Of a DNA stretch of 64,000 bases, positions 8,475 through 16,970 are shown piece after piece. The position numbers were made by a program, and so were the translations under genes. Every line of letters starts with the position of its first letter. Positions within the stretch are counted from its first letter, which is position 1. The notes beneath the pieces were generated by a model. The model searched no databases, was not told where the DNA came from, and was given only the letters and a program-made list of their open reading frames with translations. Source of the stretch: Paenibacillus sp. FSL H7-0331 (lineage in GTDB: Bacteria > Bacillota > Bacilli > Paenibacillales > NBRC-103111). The stretch spans positions 248,001 to 312,000 of the forward strand of contig NZ_MRTH01000008.1 of the NCBI RefSeq assembly GCF_001956045.1, written 5' to 3'.

Positions 8475-9560
8475 TTGTATACGATGATGATTGTAGAGGA
8501 TGAAACGATTATTCGCGAAGGGCTGAAGAGTTGTCTGGATTGGCACTCGCTCGACATTGAAATTATCGGGGAAGCGGCTGATGGGGCGGCTGCTCTCCAA
8601 CTCGCTAAAGCGATGCTTCCGGATATTGTGTTAACCGATGTGGTGATGTATGGGATGGACGGTATTGAATTTGTAAGCAGACTACGCGAGGAACTCAGCG
8701 AAAAGCAGGTGCAGGTGATTCTGATCAGCGGGCATGAAAATTGGTCCTATATCAAATCGGCGCTGCAGCTGCAGGTGACGGACTACCTGTTAAAGCCATT
8801 TGATACGGCAGAGCTGGAGCAGGTGATTCATAAAGCAAGGAAGGCTTGCGATGCCGAACGGGAGCGCAGACTGTGGGAGCAGGGGCTTCCCCCTCACCTG
8901 CAGGCAGAACAGGACTATTTTTTGGAGCGTAAGGCCGCATTGGAGACGGCGATCATCGTGGAGCTCGAGCAGAATGAGCGGATGAACCGGATCTATTCGG
9001 TCCGATTATACTTTGATTGGTTTCGTAAGTTCGAGCGGAATGCCGTACCTTATTTGCAGGCATTTTGCGGAATACTGTTGATGCAGATCAAGCAGCGTTT
9101 CGCACAATTGGCCGAATCGGGCTCCACTGATTTTGTGGCCGAAGGGATAGAAGCGATGAAAGGCTGTATCACCGATGAAGAGCTGGAGGAGTTTATGGTC
9201 AATCTGCTTGACCATTTGGCTGAATTCATACACAGCAAGCCGGACCAACGTAGAACCATACGCAGTATTATGGAGCTTATTCAATCGTTCTATATGGAGG
9301 AGCTAACGATTTCGTATATTGCAACCAAGGTTCACTTGTCCCCCAATTATTTGGCCACACTGTTCAAGAAGGAAGTGGGAACGACGCTCAACGATTATGT
9401 CACTGCCGTCCGTATTTCTCATGCCAAGCGTCTGCTCTCGGAGGGCAATTTGCTCATTCAGGAAATTGCCGAGAAAGTCGGCTATAAGGATGTCAAATAT
9501 TTCACGAAGCTGTTCAAAAAAGAGGTCGGACGCAGTCCGAGAGCGTACCGCGAGCAATGA
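8475..9560 (+). CDS. AraC-type response regulator, YesN-like
   Basis: DNA-binding response regulator of 361 aa. The N-terminal receiver carries the acidic pocket EDE, phospho-acceptor D55 (VLTDVVMYGMDG), and LLKPF with the conserved Lys. The C-terminal 100 residues form an AraC double helix-turn-helix (ISYIATKVHLSPNYLATLFK, then IQEIAEKVGYKDVKYFTKLF). The start is TTG at 8475 because AAAAGGGAG (8457-8465) is 9 bases upstream, while the next in-frame ATG (8484) is too far. The gene overlaps the sensor kinase by 4 bases. YesN-type regulators usually activate an adjacent LplB-type importer, here probably the one from 11495. Confidence 0.92.
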   Translation: MYTMMIVEDETIIREGLKSCLDWHSLDIEIIGEAADGAAALQLAKAMLPDIVLTDVVMYGMDGIEFVSRLREELSEKQVQVILISGHENWSYIKSALQLQVTDYLLKPFDTAELEQVIHKARKACDAERERRLWEQGLPPHLQAEQDYFLERKAALETAIIVELEQNERMNRIYSVRLYFDWFRKFERNAVPYLQAFCGILLMQIKQRFAQLAESGSTDFVAEGIEAMKGCITDEELEEFMVNLLDHLAEFIHSKPDQRRTIRSIMELIQSFYMEELTISYIATKVHLSPNYLATLFKKEVGTTLNDYVTAVRISHAKRLLSEGNLLIQEIAEKVGYKDVKYFTKLFKKEVGRSPRAYREQ

Positions 9561-11374
9561 TCAGGCCTACACTTCTGCGCCGATTGCTGCTGCTTGACGC
9601 CCGCATTAAACTAAGGCATAAGCTGTTGATCGCCTTCATTCTGATCGTGCTGATTCCAACGCTTAGCATTGGTTTTTTTTCGTATAAAAAATCATCCTCC
9701 ATCATACAGGAACAGACGAGCCATGCCTATCTGGAGGCGCTTCGCCAAACGACGATCAATATTTCCTACCGGCTAAGGGAAGTCGAAAATATTTCAGAGC
9801 TTATTTATACGAACGAAAAGCTGCAAAAAATTGTCCGTAGGGCAGCTGCGCAGAAGCTTTCCATTTCTGAAGTGTATGAGGATTATAAAAGCCTGACAGA
9901 AATCATAACGAATCTGGAAAAAAATCGCAATATATTTCGAATCCGCCTGTTCGTTCCAGGCAATCCCTTATATGCAACAGAAAACCGTAATATTTTTCCT
10001 ATTAATGCTGTAGATGCACAAAAGCTGAATGAGGAGCTGCTCAGCCAGCCGGGATTTATGAAATGGAGCTTTGTCGATCAACAGGCGTACTTATCGAACG
10101 GCATCAAATCAGTGCTGTCGCTCAATCGGCTGATGAAGGATTTTGAACAGGTTAATAATGTACTGGGTGCTGTTGCAATTGATGTTGACGAGAATACGTT
10201 GAACGAGGTACTGCGCGATATGAGCTTGTCACTTCCTTACCAAGCGCTGCTGGTCAATAAAGATACGGTGATTACGACCTATACGAACAACAAGTCGGAT
10301 CAGTTATCGATCAGCTGGGACATGCTGAGGAACAAGCTGCAGAGCCACCCGCTTCCATACAAGGGTTATGAGAAACTCGAAATGGATGGTAAATCGTATC
10401 TGTACCTGGTCCATCCTGTCGATCAGCTGGATTGGAGGCTGGTGGTACTCATACCTACGATAAATATTACGGATCAAAGTACACTGCTCGGTTTTTTTAT
10501 TTCGATTTTGACTTTAATTCTGGTAGTAGCTGCCATTTTATTATCGATCGTGCTGTCGGGCAGAATTACGCGTCCCATCCATATTTTGGCTGATAAAATG
10601 AAAGGCATTGAGCAGGGGAACTTCGGAGAAATGGTGGAGGTCACTGGCCATGATGAAATATCGCTGCTGCAAAGGCGATTTAACCGGATGTCGACCGAAA
10701 TTAACAGCCTCATTGAGGAGGTTTACAAAATCACGATCAGCAAGCAGCAGGAGGAAATGAAGGTGCTGGAAAGCCGCATTAACAGCCATTTTCTATACAA
10801 TACCTTAGATACGGTCAAGTGGATGGCCTTTCGCAATAAGGAGCCGGATATCGTTCAGATCGTGACAAGCCTGTCCAAGTTTTTCCGAATCAGTCTGAAT
10901 AAAGGGAATGATGTGCTGACAGTGGATAAGGAGCTGGAGCATGTGGCTGCCTACATGGATATCCAGAACGTACGGTTTAACGGCCAGTTAGGGTATCACC
11001 CTGTTATTGAGGCCGAGATATTGGGCTTGGAAATCATCAAGCTGATCCTGCAGCCTATAGTTGAGAATGGCATCATACATGGCGTGAACAGAAAAGCCGA
11101 CAAGAAGGGTAATATCGTCATTCGTGGGGTTATTGTCGGGGAATTCATCGAATTTATGGTGATTGACGATGGGGTAGGCATGGATGCGGCTGCAAGGGAT
11201 CGTCTATTTACTTCCTCCACTACCGGATATGGCCTACGTAATGTCCATCAGCGATTGGTGCTTACCTATGGTCCGGATTGTGGGGTTAGGGTCTGGAGCA
11301 AACCCGGTATGGGCACGGCTGTCAAGCTGATTCTGCGCAAGGAAAGAAGGGCACTTCCATTGGAAAGAGCGTAA
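9557..11374 (+). CDS. Membrane sensor histidine kinase, YesM-like
   Basis: A 605-aa HPK7-type sensor kinase. It has a membrane segment near residues 22-42 and an extracellular sensing region to about residue 300. A second membrane segment (about 305-330) and a HAMP linker come next. The phospho-acceptor H411 lies in the SHFLYNTLD box, and the ATPase domain shows IVENGIIHG, DDGVGMD and GYGLRNVHQRL. The ATGA overlap with the response regulator shows translational coupling. The pair probably senses an extracellular sugar and drives the downstream importer operon. A terminator follows at once. Confidence 0.93.
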   Translation: MIRPTLLRRLLLLDARIKLRHKLLIAFILIVLIPTLSIGFFSYKKSSSIIQEQTSHAYLEALRQTTINISYRLREVENISELIYTNEKLQKIVRRAAAQKLSISEVYEDYKSLTEIITNLEKNRNIFRIRLFVPGNPLYATENRNIFPINAVDAQKLNEELLSQPGFMKWSFVDQQAYLSNGIKSVLSLNRLMKDFEQVNNVLGAVAIDVDENTLNEVLRDMSLSLPYQALLVNKDTVITTYTNNKSDQLSISWDMLRNKLQSHPLPYKGYEKLEMDGKSYLYLVHPVDQLDWRLVVLIPTINITDQSTLLGFFISILTLILVVAAILLSIVLSGRITRPIHILADKMKGIEQGNFGEMVEVTGHDEISLLQRRFNRMSTEINSLIEEVYKITISKQQEEMKVLESRINSHFLYNTLDTVKWMAFRNKEPDIVQIVTSLSKFFRISLNKGNDVLTVDKELEHVAAYMDIQNVRFNGQLGYHPVIEAEILGLEIIKLILQPIVENGIIHGVNRKADKKGNIVIRGVIVGEFIEFMVIDDGVGMDAAARDRLFTSSTTGYGLRNVHQRLVLTYGPDCGVRVWSKPGMGTAVKLILRKERRALPLERA

Positions 11375-11398
11375 GATAAGACACCTATTCGTAGGTTT

Positions 11399-11425
11399 GC
11401 CCCGTTACGGGGGCTTTTCTTTTTG
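11399..11425 (+). terminator. Rho-independent terminator after the sensor kinase
   Basis: A G+C-rich hairpin GCCCCG-TTA-CGGGGGC is followed by TTTTCTTTTT. It ends the two-component transcript before the importer operon. Confidence 0.85.
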
Positions 11426-11439
11426 TGTATGATAATTGA

Positions 11440-11453
11440 TGTAAGCGGTACCA
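11440..11453 (+). promoter_or_regulatory. Candidate CcpA cre site at the importer operon promoter
   Basis: TGTAAGCGGTACCA fits the cre consensus TGWAANCGNTNWCA at 13 of 14 positions. It lies just downstream of a TATGAT/GATAAT -10-like stretch (11428-11436), so it would overlap the transcription start and give catabolite repression. No good -35 is present, which suits an activator-dependent (YesN) promoter. Confidence 0.6.
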
Positions 11454-11494
11454 ACGAATGTACAGCTACAAGATAGAGAGGAGGGTTACCGTAT

Positions 11495-12460
11495 ATGGAA
11501 GGTGTGAACGCCAATATGCAGCAGGAAGAAACAAGGAAGGGAACAGGGGTCCGACCCAGAACGTGGTGGAAGGATTTGCGGCAGGATTACGATCTGTATT
11601 TGCTGCTGCTGCCAGGCTTGATCGTATTGCTGCTTTTCAAATATACACCGATGTTCGGTGTTGTGATTGCGTTCAAGGATTACAATTTGTTCGATGGCAT
11701 ATGGGGCAGCCCCTGGGCGGGATTCACGTATTTCGAAGAGCTTTTTGCTAACCCCAAATTTTACACCGTGCTGGTCAATACATTACTGATTAATCTATAC
11801 AAGCTGGTGTTTCAGTTCCCGCTGCCGATCATCCTTGCGCTGATGATTAATGAAGTACGTCATTTGCCCTTCAAACGGGTTACCCAGACGATTACGTATT
11901 TACCGCATTTCTTGTCATGGGTTATTATCAGCGCAATATTCATCAACCTGCTTTCACCGGAGACCGGAATATTAAGAGAAGTCTTCGCCTTGTTTGGCAT
12001 GCAGCATGTATTAATTATCGCAGACGAGCGGTTTTTCCGCAGCTTGCTGGTGGTATCAGCAGCCTGGAAGGAGACGGGTTGGTCCTCGATCATTTATTTG
12101 TCAGCGATCGTATCGATAGACCCGCAGCAGTATGAAGCAGCCAAGATGGATGGGGCAGGCAAGCTGCGGCAAATCTGGCATGTAACCTTGCCTGGTATTC
12201 GTAGCGTTATCGTATTCATCATTATGCTGCGGATCGGCCACGCTTTATCGAATGATCTGGAGCAAGTGCTGATGTTCTACAGTCCGCTTGTCTACAATGT
12301 TGGTGATGTTATCGGAACCTTTGTGTACCGTGTCGGGCTTGGAGAGATGAAGTACAGCTTCACAACGGCCATTGGGTTGTTCCAGTCGTTGATCGCCATG
12401 ATCCTCATTATAACCGCCAATGCAGTAAGCAAAAAATTTGGCGAGCGCAGCTTGTGGTAA
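11495..12460 (+). CDS. Sugar ABC transporter permease, LplB type (second importer)
   Basis: A 321-aa permease with six hydrophobic segments, the LplB opening (LPGLIVLLLFKYTPMFG) and an EAA loop (YEAAKMDGAGKLRQIWHVTLPGI). It is a clear paralogue of the permease at 239-1201. GAGGAGGG at 11478-11485 supports ATG 11495. It begins a four-gene operon (permease, permease, binder, dioxygenase) placed right behind the YesN/YesM genes. A cre-like site upstream suggests repression when glucose is present. Confidence 0.92.
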   Translation: MEGVNANMQQEETRKGTGVRPRTWWKDLRQDYDLYLLLLPGLIVLLLFKYTPMFGVVIAFKDYNLFDGIWGSPWAGFTYFEELFANPKFYTVLVNTLLINLYKLVFQFPLPIILALMINEVRHLPFKRVTQTITYLPHFLSWVIISAIFINLLSPETGILREVFALFGMQHVLIIADERFFRSLLVVSAAWKETGWSSIIYLSAIVSIDPQQYEAAKMDGAGKLRQIWHVTLPGIRSVIVFIIMLRIGHALSNDLEQVLMFYSPLVYNVGDVIGTFVYRVGLGEMKYSFTTAIGLFQSLIAMILIITANAVSKKFGERSLW

Positions 12461-12479
12461 GGAAAGGAGGCGGTTAACC

Positions 12480-13352
12480 GTGCGCTTGAAAACCAGAAAC
12501 GAAGTCATGTTCGAACTGTTGAATTATATCCTGCTAACCTGCATCATTCTGACTTGCCTGATCCCGGTGCTGAATATTGTAGCCAAGTCGTTCAGTGGCG
12601 AAGCCCATGTACTTGCGGGAGACGTGTTTATTTGGCCGATTGGGTTCCAGCTTGATGCTTACAGTGTGGTACTCGGCAGCCAGAAGTTTGTAAGCTCCTT
12701 TTCGAACTCGGTATTTATTACCGTGGTTGGCTCTTTGATTAATGTCACACTGACCGTGTTTACAGGCTACGCGTTGTCGCGCAGCAGGTTAAGAGGGCAG
12801 AAGGTGATCATGATGCTGTATGTATTCACCATGCTGTTTGGAGCGGGACTCATTCCCACTTATTTGGTCATCAAAAGCCTGGGGCTGCTGGACACCTTGT
12901 GGGCATTAATTATTCCGACTCTCGTAAGCCCTTTTAATATGATTATCGTCCGTTTGTTCTTTTTCAATATACCTGACAGCCTGGAGGAATCAGGGAAAAT
13001 GGATGGAGCGGGCAACCTGCGAATTTTGTTCTCCATTATGCTGCCGCTCGCAATGCCTGTGGTCGCAACGATAGGACTATTCTGCGCGGTAGAATACTGG
13101 AACAGTTATTTTGATGCTCTGATGTACATTAATAATAGTAAGCTGCTGCCGCTTCAGGTGTTTTTACGCGAGATGCTATTGAGTGCTTCGGATGCAAGCA
13201 ACAATATCGATATGCTGTCGCAGGTTCATGTATCCCAGGAATCGATTCGTGGAGCTACGGTGGTAACGGCAACACTGCCGATTGTGCTTGTTTATCCTTT
13301 TTTGCAAAGATATTTTGTTAAAGGCATCGCGCTTGGAGCCGTAAAAGGCTAA
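12480..13352 (+). CDS. Sugar ABC transporter permease, YtcP type (second importer)
   Basis: A 290-aa permease with multiple hydrophobic segments, an EAA-like loop (LEESGKMDGAGNLRILFSIMLP) and the standard ending FLQRYFVKGIALGAVKG. The start is GTG 12480: a near-perfect AAAGGAGG (12463-12470) lies 9 bases upstream, and the open frame before it lies inside the previous gene. It partners with the LplB-type subunit just upstream. Confidence 0.92.
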   Translation: MRLKTRNEVMFELLNYILLTCIILTCLIPVLNIVAKSFSGEAHVLAGDVFIWPIGFQLDAYSVVLGSQKFVSSFSNSVFITVVGSLINVTLTVFTGYALSRSRLRGQKVIMMLYVFTMLFGAGLIPTYLVIKSLGLLDTLWALIIPTLVSPFNMIIVRLFFFNIPDSLEESGKMDGAGNLRILFSIMLPLAMPVVATIGLFCAVEYWNSYFDALMYINNSKLLPLQVFLREMLLSASDASNNIDMLSQVHVSQESIRGATVVTATLPIVLVYPFLQRYFVKGIALGAVKG

Positions 13353-13403
13353 TATAAGCAATCATAAATGCGACTTGAAACAATGAAATGGGGAGGCATA
13401 AAC

Positions 13404-14912
13404 ATGAAGATGATGAACCAAAAGAGAGTTGGCGGTGTTGTATCCACATTGATGCTCTGTACGGCCTTGGCGGCCTGCAGCGGAGGAAATACAGCACCTA
13501 GTGCAGGTGGGACAGCAGCAGCCGGTGGAGGCAAGGATAAGCCGGTAATCAAGGTGCTCGGTCCCAACAATATGGAGGAATTTCCGACGGGGAGCGATGT
13601 GAACAACAATGAGATGATCAGCGCGATCCGCGAAAAAACCGGTTTTAACGTTCAGTGGGAGCTCCAGCCGAAGGATGCTGAGGCAGCTAAGCAGAAGCTT
13701 AACGTCATGATGGCTTCAGGAGACACCCCTGACATTATTATTCTTAACGATAAGGCGACATTCGGCAGCTTTTTGCAGCAGGGGCTGTTAACACCGCTCG
13801 ATCCACTGCTTGATGAAGTCGGTAAAGATGTCAAAGCCACACTGACACCCGATCAATGGAAATCAGCTTCCTACAAAGGGAAGATTTACGCGGTTCGTAC
13901 TGTTAATTTCGGTGTGGGCACTAAAGGATTGCTTGCCCGGAAAGATTGGCTTGATACATTAGGCATCAAGGAACCGAAGACACTAGATGAGTTCTACAAC
14001 ATGCTGAAGACAGTTAAGGAGAAAAAGCCGGATGCAGTTCCTTATGCAGGTGCGTTGGCGCAGGGTGGGGGGGATTTGTCCAGTCTCGAGGTTATAGCTG
14101 GTGCTTTCGGTCAGGCTGTCGATTACACGGCGAAGGATGGCAAGGTCGTGTACAATGCGGTAGAGCCAGAAGCCAAAGAGTTTCTCGCTTACACTAACAA
14201 GCTGTACAACGAAGGATTGCTGGATAAAGAAGCATTGGTTAACAAAAATGATAATGTGAAGGAAAAGCTGGTCAGCGGTAAGGCGGCTATGTCAACCATT
14301 GGTTGGGCAGATGCCAAGGTCATTGGCGATGCGATAAAAACGAAGGACCCGAGCTCCAACTTAATTTATATCGATCCGCCTACGGGCAAGAACGGAATGT
14401 CCGGTGTGGCCAAAGGCCAGACGACTGTCAAATATTTCATCATTCCTAAGTTCAGTAAAAATGCTAAAGCCGCTGTTGAATTCCTGAATAAAATGACCAA
14501 CAAGGATTTGATTGATTATATTTCCTTCGGTGTGGAAGGGAAGCACTACACGAAAAAGGATGGCAAATTTATCGCCACACCAGAAGCTGAAAAAATCCGC
14601 TTTCGTGTCTATTACAACATGTTCGATACGATAGAGCTCGGCTTGCAGCGGATGGAGCAAAAAGGCTTTGCACCTTATTTTGAACCGGTTGTCAAATATT
14701 CAAAGCATGAAAATGTGATCGATCTGGTTCCACCAATTGAAATCGTCGACAAAAAATCGAAGGAGCTTGCCGATCTCAAAAAGGAGTATTTCCTGAAAAT
14801 CATTTCGGGTGCACTGCCGCTTAGTGCTTATGACGAGTATGTGGCGAGCTGGAAAAAAGCCGGTGGTGAAGAAGTGCTGAAGGCATTGAGCGACGCCTAC
14901 TTACAAAAATAA
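13404..14912 (+). CDS. Extracellular solute-binding lipoprotein (second importer)
   Basis: A 502-aa family 1 binding lipoprotein. The signal peptide ends in lipobox LAAC, followed by a Gly/Ala/Ser linker. GGGGAGG at 13390-13396 sets ATG 13404. The middle part (ARKDWLDTLGIKEPKTLDEF) is typical of LipO-like binders. It is only distantly like the binder at 2142-3656, so the two importers probably carry different sugars even though their permeases are similar. Confidence 0.9.
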   Translation: MKMMNQKRVGGVVSTLMLCTALAACSGGNTAPSAGGTAAAGGGKDKPVIKVLGPNNMEEFPTGSDVNNNEMISAIREKTGFNVQWELQPKDAEAAKQKLNVMMASGDTPDIIILNDKATFGSFLQQGLLTPLDPLLDEVGKDVKATLTPDQWKSASYKGKIYAVRTVNFGVGTKGLLARKDWLDTLGIKEPKTLDEFYNMLKTVKEKKPDAVPYAGALAQGGGDLSSLEVIAGAFGQAVDYTAKDGKVVYNAVEPEAKEFLAYTNKLYNEGLLDKEALVNKNDNVKEKLVSGKAAMSTIGWADAKVIGDAIKTKDPSSNLIYIDPPTGKNGMSGVAKGQTTVKYFIIPKFSKNAKAAVEFLNKMTNKDLIDYISFGVEGKHYTKKDGKFIATPEAEKIRFRVYYNMFDTIELGLQRMEQKGFAPYFEPVVKYSKHENVIDLVPPIEIVDKKSKELADLKKEYFLKIISGALPLSAYDEYVASWKKAGGEEVLKALSDAYLQK

Positions 14913-14978
14913 CACAAGGCACGTAAATAATATAAAATCATTCATCAGCAAATAAGCTGAAACAGCGGAGGTAGGACC

Positions 14979-15749
14979 ATGAAAAAGCGACTAAATTTTC
15001 TTTCCCATGAGCAGTTGGAAAGCTACAATGCAGCAGGTTATCTCGTACTTAAACATGTATTTACCGAAAAAGAGGCACAAGTACTTCAAGCGGAATGCGA
15101 TCATCTGCTCGAGTTGGAGCCGTATACCACACACGGGAACATTCGTGTTGCACACCGTAATTACCCGGACGGCAAGGTCATGATTGAAAAGATGGACCCC
15201 GTGCACGATCTGTCACCTGTCTTTGCCTCCTTGGTAAGGGATGAGCGCATTCTGGACCCGATTCGTGATATTTATCTGGATGAGCCGCTGCTGTTCAAGG
15301 ATAAATTGATTTTTAAACTCCCTGGGGCAAATGGATATACCATGCATCAGGATGCTGCCTATTGGCAGGGCTTTCAACCCGATGGCTTGATTTCGGTTAT
15401 GGTAGCGATCGACGGAGCGAGCACAATAAATGGTGGTTTGGAGCTTTTCCCTGGCTACCATGACCGATTTCGTTCAAAGCCGGGCGAGCTGCGGAATATG
15501 AATCAGGAGGAGATCGATGAGATTGATCCGTCGACCGGTCAGATTGTCGAAACCGAGCCTGGGGACATCATTATATTCCACTCCTATACCCCACATCAGA
15601 GCGGCGCTAATAACTCTGAAATTAGCCGCAAGCAGCTTTACTTGACCTACTCACCGGCAAAGAATGGTCAGCTTTACAAGGCGCATTATCAGCACTATCA
15701 GCGCTACGTTTTAAAAGGTAAAGATCCGAGTGTGTATCACTTCTTATAA
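14979..15749 (+). CDS. Phytanoyl-CoA dioxygenase (PhyH) family protein
   Basis: A 256-aa Fe(II)/2-oxoglutarate-dependent oxygenase of the PhyH family. The iron ligands are H123 and D125 (YTMHQDAAYW) and H206 (TPHQSG). R217 is a candidate for holding 2-oxoglutarate. It lies 66 bases behind the binding protein with no terminator between, so it is probably the last gene of the importer operon. An oxygenase there suggests the imported compound is hydroxylated or demethylated, or that the sugar carries an unusual substituent. The substrate is unknown. Confidence 0.85.
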   Translation: MKKRLNFLSHEQLESYNAAGYLVLKHVFTEKEAQVLQAECDHLLELEPYTTHGNIRVAHRNYPDGKVMIEKMDPVHDLSPVFASLVRDERILDPIRDIYLDEPLLFKDKLIFKLPGANGYTMHQDAAYWQGFQPDGLISVMVAIDGASTINGGLELFPGYHDRFRSKPGELRNMNQEEIDEIDPSTGQIVETEPGDIIIFHSYTPHQSGANNSEISRKQLYLTYSPAKNGQLYKAHYQHYQRYVLKGKDPSVYHFL

Positions 15750-15778
15750 TGAATCGTATGAAATTGAATATTAGAGGT

Positions 15779-15928
15779 TGTTCAAAAAGTCATCTTTTGA
15801 TCACGAAGTCATACACGTTGCTTACTCGGCATCGAATCTTGCATTCAGGCTCGAAGTGCGGAAACTCCGCTCCTCTTTCTTTACCTTCTTGCAACCTTCT
15901 CGGTGCTGAAAAGTCGACTTTTTGAACA
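15779..15928. repeat. MITE-like intergenic element with 13-bp terminal inverted repeats
   Basis: A 150-bp stretch between convergent genes is bounded by perfect 13-bp inverted repeats (TGTTCAAAAAGTC at 15779-15791 and GACTTTTTGAACA at 15916-15928). The right end also contains the palindrome AAAAGTCGACTTTT. No protein is convincing inside. Elements with GTTCAAAAAG-type ends are common between Paenibacillus genes as I recall them, but only this copy is in the window, so the mobile nature is inferred. Confidence 0.6.
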
Positions 15929-15940
15929 CGCACTATTAGC

Positions 15941-15990
15941 AAAAAAAGCTTGGCCAAGTATGCCCCGTCGCATACGGCCAAGCTTTTTTC
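15941..15990. terminator. Bidirectional terminator between the dioxygenase and TM2 genes
   Basis: The long inverted repeat AAAAAAGCTTGGCC / GGCCAAGCTTTTTT has a second inner stem GTATG/CATAC. A-runs on one side and T-runs on the other let it end both converging transcripts. Confidence 0.9.
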
Positions 15991-16043
15991 ATATGTAACG
16001 CATCATGTATATACCCGAGCCTTCGGGACTGATTCCCTACAAA

Positions 16044-16250
16044 TTAAGCATTAACGTATTTGCTTTGAAATTCTTCTTCGGTTTTAGTCAGGTAAAGGAT
16101 ACCCTCGATCAAACCGATGATTCCCGGAATACCAGTCCAGCAGAACAAGATGTAGACAACACCTAAACCAATTTTACCTAAGTAAAATTTGTGAACACCA
16201 AGGCTTCCCAGTAGAATCGCGAGTATTCCAGCAGTTGTTTTTGATTTCAT
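16044..16250 (-). CDS. TM2-domain membrane protein
   Basis: A 68-aa protein that is almost entirely one TM2 domain: KTTAGILAILLGSLGVHKFYLG, then a second hydrophobic stretch VVYILFCWTGIPGIIGLIEG, and the usual LTKTEEEFQ tail. TM2 proteins are two-helix membrane proteins of unclear role. A purine-rich ribosome site (AGGGAGCG, read on the minus strand) lies upstream. It is transcribed alone towards the bidirectional terminator. Confidence 0.9.
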   Translation of the reverse strand: MKSKTTAGILAILLGSLGVHKFYLGKIGLGVVYILFCWTGIPGIIGLIEGILYLTKTEEEFQSKYVNA

Positions 16251-16511
16251 GTTAATTTCGCTCCCTTATCGTTCTTTTTCTTGCCCTTGCAAGTTATTTT
16301 CATCTTATCGTACTAGTTCTTAAAGCACATCTAACTAAAGTTATAGAAGCATAAATTTATCGAAAATAATCGAAGATTTTTTGAAATCTGCTTATTTTTA
16401 CACGGTTTTAGTACTTTGGTTACATTCCTTTTGCATGTTTAGACATTATACTAGCCTTTGTGCAGCATATTGTGCGTATTAAGGCGTATTATACAAAAGG
16501 GGATGGATAGG

Positions 16512-16688
16512 ATGTTGAAGAAATCATTATTACAATTCATGGTTCTTACTTTGTTGGTTGCTATGGCAACGGCTTGCGGAACGACTGTATCCAGCAACGA
16601 TGTTAATGAATGTGTGAAAAGCGGTGTCTCCAAATCGGATTGCGAAAAAGCAATGAAAGAGATCCAGGACCTGCAAAAAGCAAAATAA
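16512..16688 (+). CDS. Small predicted lipoprotein of unknown function
   Basis: A 58-aa protein with a basic start, a hydrophobic core and a lipobox-like MATAC, so Cys would be the lipidated residue. Two further Cys occur in NECVKSGVSKSDCEKAMKE, a spacing that could form a disulfide in the mature peptide of about 38 residues. ATG 16512 is preferred since the upstream ATG (16503) touches the ribosome site AAAGGGG. No family is recognised. A strong terminator follows, so it is a single-gene unit. Confidence 0.7.
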   Translation: MLKKSLLQFMVLTLLVAMATACGTTVSSNDVNECVKSGVSKSDCEKAMKEIQDLQKAK

Positions 16689-16697
16689 ATATCGGGA

Positions 16698-16747
16698 CAG
16701 CAAAAGACCGAAGCTCTACTCAGGCAGAGAGCTACGGTTTTTTGCTG
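16698..16747. terminator. Terminator after the small lipoprotein gene
   Basis: Nested inverted repeats CAGCAAAA/TTTTTTGCTG and ACCGAAGCTCT/AGAGCTACGGT (one mismatch) close a hairpin followed by T6. It may work in both directions. Confidence 0.85.
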
Positions 16748-16970
16748 TTCCAATTCGCGTGCGGCGCTTCTAGCCGAACCCTGCAGACCGGGAGGTTATG
16801 TATCGGTTTTAGGTTAATTTTATTATATATTCGATGATAGAAACAATTACATTGACTATAACTTTAGTTACAGGGTGCATCAAAAGGTGGTAAAATAAAT
16901 GAAAGACAGGTTGGATTTAAATTGGACTTGAAGAGAGTTCAGGTTATGTGAGGACTACAAGGGAGGCTCC

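Noticed and set aside
15790..15981. Minus-strand open frame in the 150-bp repeat
   Set aside because: It spans the inverted-repeat element and terminator, lacks a ribosome site and matches nothing.
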